The notes below the pieces were generated by a model that searched no databases, was not told the origin of the DNA, and saw nothing but the letters and a program-made list of their open reading frames with translations. Shown here one piece after another: positions 55,441 through 64,000 of a DNA stretch of 64,000 bases. The translations under genes were made by a program, and so were the position numbers. The DNA comes from Stephania yunnanensis (lineage: Eukaryota > Streptophyta > Magnoliopsida > Ranunculales > Menispermaceae): positions 42,595,772 to 42,659,771 of the forward strand of contig CM077585.1 in assembly GCA_039657365.1 (NCBI GenBank), in the 5' to 3' direction. Each line of letters starts with the position of its first letter. The first letter of the stretch is position 1.

Positions 55441-58400
55441 ACATCCCCCATAACAAGGCAGAGAGAGAGTTCACATGGTCGTACAACCAGATGTTGGAGC
55501 GACACGCATCCTCATTGAGAGAACGATTTTCGTTTGTGGTAGAGACTTATATGCATTGTTTGACTCTGGATCCGCTATTTTTTTATTGCTGGTCGCATGA
55601 TAGGCATATTAGGATTGACACCTGTTAGGCTTAACGTACACTTGATTTTGAGCACTGCATCCGGGGATAGGGTTTACCCTAATAGTGTAGTTCGGGGATG
55701 TCCGGTAGAGATAGACGGGGTATAGTTACCGATAGATTTTAGAGTCTTTGAGATGTTAGAGTTTGACGCGCTGCTAGGGATGGATTGGTTGTCAGCCTAC
55801 CACGCACACATCGACTGCTTCAGTAAGTTTGTCATATTTAAGATTCTGAGACGTCCGATGTTCATTTAACAAAGTAGTACACCGAGACTTAGCACCACGA
55901 GAGGTCAGCTTGCATCCAGTGGAGAGATGGAGACTCTGGTAGCGTTGTACGCAGTAATTGAGAGTCAGAGACCCATACTAGAAGAGATACCGGTTGTTCG
56001 AGACTTCCCAGATATTTTTCCAGAGGATTTACTTGGATTACTGCCACCGCGAGAGGTAGACTTTATCATCAACCTAGTACTGAGTATCAGAACGATCGCG
56101 ATACCGCCGTAGCGCATGACTCCAAGGGAGTTAGAAGAGTTGAGGACTCAGCTTAAGGATTTGGGGGAAAACAGATTCATCACACATTCGATGTTACCGT
56201 GGGGAGCGCCAGTTCTGTTTGTGAAGAAGAAGGATGGCGATTTGAGACTATGCATCGACTACGTGTAGTTGAATATAGCGACAGTCAGAAACAAGTACCC
56301 ACTTTCGCGAATAGACGATTTATTTGATCAGCTGAGAGGAGCACAATTTTTCTCTAAGATAGACCTGAGATCGGGGCATCAACGGCTTAGGATCAAGGAT
56401 GAGGATAGGTCCAAAACAACATTTAGCACTAGATACAGATACTACCAGTTCACGGTTATGCCATTCGGGCTGACCAACGCCCTTGCCGTATTCATGGATT
56501 TGATGCACTGGGTACTTAGACCATATCTCGACCACATTGTGATAGTTTTCATCGACGACATCTTGATATACTCGAGGACACATGAGGATCACGAGCAGCA
56601 CCTCAGAGAGACGTTGCAGACATTGAGGGAACACCGACTTTTTGCTAAGTTTAGCAAGTGTGACTTCTGGCTTGCGGAGGTCAAGTTCTTGGGGCACATT
56701 ATTGGAGTAGTAGGGATTGTAGTAGATCCGACCAAGATTTAGACGATCATAGATTGGCTGGCACCGATATCAGTACCGGAGTTCAGGAGCTTTTTGGGGT
56801 TAGTAGGATACTACCGTAGGTTCGTGAAGGATTTCTCGAAGATCGCTTCACCAATGACGAGGTTGACATAAAAGGATGTTGGTTATGAATGGACTGAGAA
56901 ATGCGAGGCTGCATTTACTTTGTTGAAGATGTCATTAACTTTCGCGCTAGTGTTAGTACTGCCAGAGGCTGGATAGGGGTTTTTAGTGTACACAAATGCT
57001 TCTCATACTGTCTAGGTTGTGTGTTGATGTAAGGCAACAGTGTCAAGGCATACGCATTGAGACAGTTAAAGATACATGAGAAGAACTACCCCACGCACGA
57101 TTTAAAGTTGGTAGCAGTTGTATTTGCGCTGAAGACTTGGATACACTTTTTATATGGAGAGAGATTCACACTCTTCACTGATCACAAGAGTCTAAAATAT
57201 CTCTTCACTCACAAAGAGTTGAACATAAGACAACATAGATGGTTGGAGTTCTTGAAGGACTACGAATTTTCCTTGGAGTATCACTCAGGAAAAGCGAACA
57301 TATTCGCATATACACTGAGTAAGAGACCAACTAGAGATGCCAAGGTGGTCAGATGTCACATGATGCATGAGTATGGATTACTCAAGGCAGCGACGGCAGC
57401 ATGTCAGACAGAGGTTCCTACTGATACTCAGGAAATGATTTGCGCAAAGATGAGACTACAGACCGTGTCTACACAGTGAGTGTCAGAGGGTCAGAGGATC
57501 GACCGGTTGTACTCGAGATTCAGCGAGTTAGCCCAGAGTGCAGGGTGTACAGATTGGGCAGAGTCGACAGATCAATGTTTGAGATACCGTGGCAGGTTGT
57601 GGATACTAGAGGTGCCGGAGCTGAGAGATGAGATCTTTTAAAAGTCGCACCGTCCCAGATTTACCGTACATCCAGGAAGGACTAAGATGTACCATGACAT
57701 GAGGAGACATTTCTCGTGGCATGGGATGAAGGTAGACGTGTATAGATTCATCAGGAGCTGTAGTATTTGTCGGTAAGTGAAGTCCGAGCATCGCAGACCA
57801 ATGAGCTGTGGTATCTGTCGGTAAGTGGAATCTGCTCATTTCCTGCTAGCGGCGTCGCATTACCCGTTCGATTAGCTGAGCATACTATTCAAGAGAGAGA
57901 TTATCAGGTTGCACGAGGTACTATTGACAATCACGTCAGACCAAGATGGTACGTATATGTCCAGGATGTGGCTGAGTATGGAAGAGCAGTACGGTACGCA
58001 CCTACAGTTTTGTACGACTTTCCACCCTCAGACCGATGGGCAGACTGAGAAATTGATTCAGGTCCTCGAGGACATGTTGCGGGCATGCATGTTGGAGTTT
58101 GGTGGATCTTGGGCGGAGTATCTGCAGTTGTGTGAGTTCGCTTATACCAACAGTTATCAGGCTAGCATTGAGATGGTGCCATTTGAGGCTTTGTATGGTA
58201 GACCGTGTCGCTCGTCATCGTGTTGGGTTGAGCCAGAGGAGCCAGAGATAGTGGGGACTGAGATTGTTGTTGAGCCAAAGGCAAGCTTGCACCGAGGTAC
58301 ATCAAGTCTTTCATGATTAAGAAACGGGTTGGGAAAGTGGAATATGAGCTTGAACTGCCTCCACAGATGTTAAGGGTCAATCCAGTGTTCTACATTTCGA

Positions 58401-58660
58401 TGCTTCGACTAGCCGAGTCGAAGGCAAGCGTGCGACCGACAATTGACTTGAGTCAGATCGACTTGAAAGAGGACATATTTTACGAGGAGCAACCCATTCT
58501 GATCCTAGATCAGATGGTACAACAATTAAGGAGCAAGTCCATTCCGAAGGTACTCGTCAAGTGGCAGTTCCATGATGACACGTAACTCACTTCGGAGCAT
58601 GAGGACTACATGCGAGATAGATTCTCGTACCTGTTCGAGTCAGATAGAGCCGTAACTTAA
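55441..58660 (+). pseudogene. Chromovirus pol with chromodomain-like tail
   Basis: Protease: FDSGSA (catalytic D at 55562; DSG rather than DTG, common in plant Gypsy), then LLGMDWLSAYHAHIDCF (about 55770). Reverse transcriptase: WGAPVLFVKKKDGDLRLCID (56199), PLSRIDDLFDQLRGAQFFSK, FSTRYRYYQFTVMPFGLTNA, catalytic VFIDDILIYS (56545), and GLVGYYRRFVKDFSKIA. RNase H: FALKTWIHFLYGERFTLFTD and HKELNIRQHRWLEFL. Integrase: HPGRTKMYHDMRRHFSWHGM and SCSICR, then a gap of the catalytic core, SDQDGTYMSRMW (second Asp), and FHPQTDGQTEKLIQVLEDML (Glu). C-terminus: LPPQMLRVNPVFYISMLRLA, then ILDQMVQQLRSKSIPKVLVK with EHEDYMRDRF, a degraded chromodomain region as in Tekay/Del elements. Stops at 56112, 56268 and 56742, and frame changes after 56900, kill it. 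The integrase first Asp is not visible. Confidence 0.92.
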
Positions 58661-58702
58661 ACTTAATTTCGAGGATGAAATCTTCGTTTTGTTGGATAAA
58701 TT

Positions 58703-61585
58703 TGTCACTGCCCAAATCTCTAACCCCTGTTTTAATTCCTTAATTAGGATCACCAACCCTTGACGTGAGACCTACACCGCGATACATGCATCGACTGAGG
58801 CACACGGCCGAGGTTTATTATATTTTTGTATTGATGTATACCTAGTGTTATGTATTGTGTAGACTTACTAAATCGGTTTGTATAGTTGTAGGCATCGAGA
58901 TGATAGGGGGCGCGCCTTGAGTTGCGTGCGAACCGGGGAACCGAGTAGTTAGCATTTTGGTAAGTCTTATTTAATATTAGTATGAATTTAGGTATTATTT
59001 ATAAGCCTATGGTTGTGTTTACTAATGTAAATCAAATTAAAGTCCTATAGTTTTGGTTTAAAAATCTACAACACTTAGACTTACCTCGGAATACACGCTA
59101 ACACACACTCCAATAATATGTGTGTCAATATGTTGTGTTAGTGAGCTGGAATTAGTGAGTTAGTAGGAGTGAATGAGAGCCACAAGAGGTCATGGAGATG
59201 GGTGCTATACATTAGATGAAAACTCAAACATATATAAACCCACCTTAGTGCATTCTTCTCATTTTGCATGTTGGAAATAAAGGAAATAAAATACAGAGCT
59301 GCTAGAAATCTAGTAATTGCTGGAAATTTAAGAGTTTGAAGGGGTGTTTTCATCATCAAGAGTTGGAGAACCAAATACCCAATAATAACTACAACCTAGG
59401 TAATGTGTTCTTCAATTTCATACATCAAAATTACGAGTTTTAGGGTTTTAAATCATGGGGTTTTCAATTATATATTATTTCTAAGTCTAGTTTGATTGAT
59501 TTTAAGCATTTAACACATTCAAATCAAATCTCAAGTCTCTTTTTCAGATTTTACAAGTTTTTGCTCAAAAATAAGGTTTTCAAGGAATGAAACTGATTTT
59601 GTGAAAATCAGCCACGTTAAGGTGTTTGTTTGCAAAATCTAAACCCGTTTTCTAAATCCTTATCGAAAAACACTAGGGATAGCACTAGTGCCTTCATATT
59701 TCAGTTTCAAAAACTAAAGCTATGAATTTTCCCAAGTTTGTATGTTTTTGAACAAATGCGTGACATGCATGTTGAAACCCATTGATTTTGATAAATTGCA
59801 GTTTCACCGCACAATTTTGCCTGAAAAACTCTAGCCTGCATAAGCGAAGAATTTCAATATTTTTGAATTGCAGTTTTACTGCTGCAAAATTCTGGCCTTC
59901 ATAATTGAAGAATTTTGATACTTTGAATTGCAGTTTCACTGTAGAGTTTTGCCAGCAAATTTTTGGTCTACAGAATTGTAAATTTCTTGCCAGCAGAATT
60001 GAAGAATTTTGATATTTTGACTTGCGGTTTCACTGGCCAGCAGAATTGCAAAATTCTGCAATTCTAATTATATTTTCACTGCAAAATACATAACCTAACT
60101 TAGACCTATTAACTTAGTCTAACACCTTAACTCGACTTAAACTCACACTAAAAGTCTAAATACACTCTAAGGCATACTTAATCATACCAGGAACTTAAGG
60201 AAAATTCTCGGGAGTTCGGGTGCATGAATTGGAGTGTTGGGAGGTCAGATTTGGCAAGGGGATTTGCCTGATAAGTGAGTATACCCAATGGAAACTTTAC
60301 TTGGCATTTCATTTCTATTAATTGTTGTCCTTGCATAGTCCTTTTGACTTTTTTGCCTTTATATTTTTATATCATGTGTTCTTTGTGTCTATGCCAACTT
60401 GATGAGTCTAGTTTGCATGATATCCATTCATTTGATTTGATTAATTGATTCCATCCCATCCCATGCTATGTCTATTCTTTTTGTTTTAAATGTGAATCGA
60501 ATGATAAATAGCATGCTATTAAGCTAGTGAATATCTTATAAATATTTAAGAGGACTTGTATTCCTTATCTGTTTAGGTGTGTAGATGTGCCTATGCCTTG
60601 ACAATCCATACCTGATATTTCTTGAAATTTGAAAAAGTAATTTTCGCATTTAGTTCTCGTACTCGATCGAGGTGTGCGCGACTCATGGGGCTAGAGTCCC
60701 TGGAGATGTCGGCACATGTTACCTAACATTGTATAACACTCGAGGTTAGAGTCCCCGAGGTGGTCTGCACACCGGGGTTAGAGTCCCTAGTAACACTTGG
60801 GTTAGAGTCCCTTGTGCTATATGATTATTGAGTCGGAGTGACACGTTTCACTGCCGACCGAACCTAAATCACCACTACTTAGCTTAGTGTCAGTATCACT
60901 TGTTTAACTCTGATATTTACTCGCATATGGTTTATTTTCAAGTTTTCTCATTTATATGCTTTTAAATACCATTTGAATATTTGGAAATGCAAAATTAAAC
61001 TTGTCATCGGGGATTACTGTTTTATTCTTGTACTCACTGTCCTTTTTATGACGGTGGGTGTAGAGCCATCTACTAGCAGGTTGGGCAAAAAGAAGATCGG
61101 CGATTATCCTTGAGCCCGAGGCACGTCACTGCATTTATTATTGGTCTTCTTTTAGTATTTTGATTGTATATGTTATATATGTCTTTCAAATACTATTTGG
61201 GTTATGTATTAGGTTGAGCGTTAGTTTCCCTGACCTGACATAAACTATTTAACTTTTTCACTGCATTTTGAGGACTTTATATATATGATGTCATTTTCTA
61301 GTTTTCCACACTTAGGATTTTATTAATGGCTCCCGCATAAACCACTAATTGCTTCCGCATAACCAATAAGACTTCTGCTAAATAATTAATTTAATAAAAA
61401 GTTTTAATTAACTCTAAATTTTATAAACTAGTAGGACTAGTGTATTACTTATCCTGAACACGAGAAAAGAGGTGTTTAGGTTGTAAAGGCTGACAAATAT
61501 GAGTTAAATCCTGCGTAGATAGGATTAGGGCTTAATTATAGGATTAGGCCGGGCAGTGCCCTAGATTAGGATAGGGGTTGTCACA
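58703..61585 (+). repeat. Chromovirus 3' LTR
   Basis: 2883 bases, 84 shorter than the 5' LTR. Much of the difference is visible in the repeat block (59790-60080 versus 52020-52390). No clear purine tract precedes it. Confidence 0.95.
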
Positions 61586-62198
61586 TACTATAAAATCTTA
61601 ATCTTCTCCATTCTCGATTCGTAGCATGCTTCGTTAACCTAAAATGTTAATTGGGGAATGAGCGCTCCAACTTGTTCAATAAGTGATGGTCGTAAACATA
61701 TCAATTATCGACTACTATCAATGAATCAATGAATATCAATATGAATCCAAAACATATCTATTTGGGCATTAAAAACGATATAACGATAGATAATGGAATG
61801 CAATTTCACATGTTAATTGCAACTCAACTTGTGACTTGTATTTTCATTTTTATTTTAGAGTTATGCTTTTGCCTTACACAAGAATACGTTTGCATAATCC
61901 ACATGTTGACCAACATGGGGTTCTACCAGTGGGTTCAAATGTAATCGAGCTATCAACTCTTAATAAATGAATATTTGTACTCTCACCTTACCCCAAGAAT
62001 ACAATCCACAAACCACCATGTTGGACATCATGTGATTCTGTTGACGTATTCAAAGGTAACCGAGCTACTAACCCTAAATGGACAGTGAAGGAGTAAGGTA
62101 AAACTCCATCCTACTGAGGATGTAAGGGCAGAATCTATTTCCAAGCTAACATTTTCATTTCATTAGGACAAAGAGCAGAATCCATTTCCAGACTAACT
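61586..62198 (-). mobile_element. Older LTR relic, right part (minus), inferred
   Basis: Continues after the Gypsy TSD. It contains two related units (about 61895-61955 and 62015-62070) sharing ACATGTTGACCAACATG / CCATGTTGGACATCATG and AATCGAGCTATCAACTC / ACCGAGCTACTAACCC. This tandem arrangement resembles that in the other LTRs. A 71-codon frame at 61729-61944 has no recognisable domain. Orientation and identity are inferred from its junction with 50606-50940. Confidence 0.35.
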
Positions 62199-64000
62199 TT
62201 CACATCCCCTAGTCCCGGTCTGCCTTATCGACATTCTGTGGATTCTCGTATTTAAAAACAAATATACACAAGTCACAGTACATTTCCCTATTCTCTGCGA
62301 CAACCTAAAAACCCAAAAGACCTGCCCTATAGTTAATTAAGTGATTTCATAAACCCTACACTAATTAACCCCACTATATAAATCAAATTGAAAATCCTAG
62401 CTCCTTTTTGTTTAAAGTCTTTACTACTTGAGAGAAAGAGAGATTGAGGTGTTGGAAGTCTAACTCAAGGAGAACCCCAAAGCAAAGGTACACACATCTT
62501 CCTCACCCTTTTTTATCTCGTTTTAAATGAAGATTAAATTTGAATTGACAAAATAATGGTGGAAAAACCACATTATTAGAGATTTGTGGTGTCGACAAGG
62601 TGAGCGGTGATCGAAGCGATTAGGTTGGGGGTGCCACCAGGCTGAGGCACCAGCGCCGATCGGTTCTGGCCCTAGGTATGCAAACTAGGGGCCAACAGCC
62701 CCTAGATCGGTTAACTGTTGTTGACTGGTTAACACAATTGACCGGTCGACATCATAACAAAATAAATAAAAAATATATAAAATACAATAATATATATTAT
62801 AAATAAACAAAAATAATATATCTACATATATATTAAAATAAAATCAAATATTTGCTTTCAACCGGGACACTATCACGTCTCTAAAGGAGACCGATCGAGT
62901 CCTAACCCTTGACCCTCGCATCGGGTGAAGAAGGACTTGCGAGACCCACACTAAGTGGATCCCAAATAACAATATATTGAGAATTTAATTAATTTAAATA
63001 AAAGCATTTACTAATGAGATGTATTATAGTTGTATAGTGTTACGAGAAGGTTTGCATAAGGCCCCAAGCGTACTAGGAGTTGTTATAGGCATCTCTGGGA
63101 GTCGAGGTAAATGGGGAGCTTCGCTCACGCATTAAGTATGATTTGCTATTAGATAGTTAAGTATCATGCTTTGAATGAAAGACTTGGGTTAAGGGTTGCA
63201 TCGGGGTATTGGTTTGAATCTCCAAATCTATGGAATGTGAATGCATTTGTTTCCTTATTTATGTCATTTATTGCCCCAGGATGTTTGTGGAGTTCCCATT
63301 GAGGGATTAATTAGCAATTTATCATATTTAAATGTCCCAGGATGTTTGTGGTGCCACCGAGGGCTTTACTAGTTGATGCCCCATGATGTTTTGTTAAATT
63401 CACCACTTAAGGTTTTTACTTGTCTAATTGAATGCATAAATGTGTCATATAAGTATATGAGTTAGAGCTCCTACTAGTGTAACTTGGTAATAGCGGGACA
63501 TGTATTGGTAATGGCTTAGGATGAACTCACTTTGTTGTGATGCTACTAGTTAGAAGACTTAATGGCCATTGCATCCAATAATGGTTTGTATTAAATCAAC
63601 TGTGAGGGATTCAATAACCAGATTCTTACCAATACCTAGTATGCATTGAATGAACCAATGACTTATAATTATTATTATCTTTTATGGTATATCTCTTGTG
63701 GACCCCATGCATGAATGATTTAAATTCTGTTATGCTTTAAATGATACTTCAAACTTATTTTAGACGTTATAAATGCCCGACTCTTTCCTTGTTTACGAAG
63801 ATGAACAATGTCTCATGTTCCTACATGTTTTAGATCTTATCTACATGCTTAAATTTGAATTTGATCAATACCTATGTGCTTTCTAGTTCATGTCTGAGAT
63901 TTAGTTTTCAACTTCATGTTAGATTTTGCATAATTAGTAGGTAGTACTTGCGTATTTAATGTTTAAGCATGGTTTTCCTCTTATTGAGTTTCGTTGTCCA
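62199..64000 (+). mobile_element. Gypsy-type LTR, running off the window
   Basis: Starts about TTTCACATCCCCTAGTC (terminal TG apparently mutated). A TATA box (ACTATATAAATC, 62373) is followed by a leader with a CAAAGGTACACAC donor-like site. From 62870 the order matches the solo LTR at 40250: a GCGAGACCCACACTA block (62949; compare 40297), GGATCC, then GAGTCGAGGTAAATGGGGAGC (63102-63122; compare AATCGAGGTAAGTGGGGAGC at 40456). A threefold CCCAGGATGTTTGTGG repeat follows (63277-63395). The end lies beyond 64000, so it cannot be known whether an internal region follows. Confidence 0.68.
63275..63400. repeat. Threefold CCCAGGATGTTTGTGG repeat
   Basis: Units begin near 63277, 63338 and 63381 (the last as CCCCATGATGTTTTG), each followed by a variant of a GAGGG-containing spacer. 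Confidence 0.8.

Larger units (their letters stand above)
50941..61585 (+). mobile_element. Tekay/Del-like chromovirus (Ty3/Gypsy), complete but dead
   Basis: Direct LTRs of 2967 bases (50941-53907) and 2883 bases (58703-61585) with TGTCAC ... GTCACA ends, and the target-site duplication TACTA (50936-50940 and 61586-61590). A PBS for initiator tRNA-Met follows the 5' LTR. The internal region has gag, protease, RT, RNase H, integrase and a chromodomain-like tail in Ty3/Gypsy order. Many stops, frameshifts and a gap in integrase show that it is inactive. Divergence between its LTRs indicates a fairly old insertion. Confidence 0.96.

Overview
This window looks like gene-poor, AT-rich nuclear DNA of a flowering plant. 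It is almost wholly built of transposable elements lying inside one another. I see no intact protein-coding gene and no tRNA or rRNA gene. The plant assignment rests on Copia and chromovirus Gypsy elements primed by initiator tRNA-Met, a CACTA (En/Spm) transposon with Tnp2 and Transposase_24 genes, an RTE-type LINE with a (TTG)n tail, and a prolyl oligopeptidase exon with plant-like splice sites.

Region 1 (1-9832): a decayed Helitron/PIF1 helicase piece (192-515, -), one exon of a prolyl oligopeptidase gene (1861-2002, -), a 5'-UTR-like exon (3698-3912, -), an acidic exon candidate (3944-4016, -), an unidentified open frame (4082-4339, +), a tandem array of 40-bp units ending in a CACTA-like terminus (4731-5533), and a minus-strand Gypsy LTR relic (6972 to about 9060).

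Region 2 (9833-42443): a nest of insertions. A chromovirus-type solo LTR (9833-42443) is split by a 28.9-kb CACTA transposon (10655-39600, TSD ATT). The CACTA carries (a) an RTE LINE (11716-22110, -) split by Copia element 1 (13670-21280, -, TSD GTTCC), (b) a second solo LTR (22431-24462), (c) a decayed tnp2 gene (25033-28260) and (d) a Transposase_24 gene (28716-38640) cut in two by Copia element 2 (30316-38239, +, TSD CCTGA). Matching target-site duplications fix the order of insertion.

Region 3 (42444-50605): relics of a Tat/Athila-like element (PBS-like site at 42748, LTR-like block 43420-45080), a truncated Copia element 3 (45794-48573, -), a CACTA remnant (48574-50152, -) and a plant-transposon-protein fragment (50289-50654).

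Region 4 (50606-64000): a complete but inactivated Tekay/Del-like chromovirus (50941-61585, TSD TACTA) sits in an older minus-strand LTR. Another LTR starts near 62199 and runs off the window.

The most interesting system is the Copia family. Its two full-length copies, at sites with different TSDs, share one internal deletion that removes the rest of the zinc knuckle and the whole aspartic protease. They also share an in-frame TAA between gag and pol and a leader hairpin that shows one compensatory base-pair change. This points to a mobile, protease-less, non-autonomous Copia subfamily that spread after the deletion arose.
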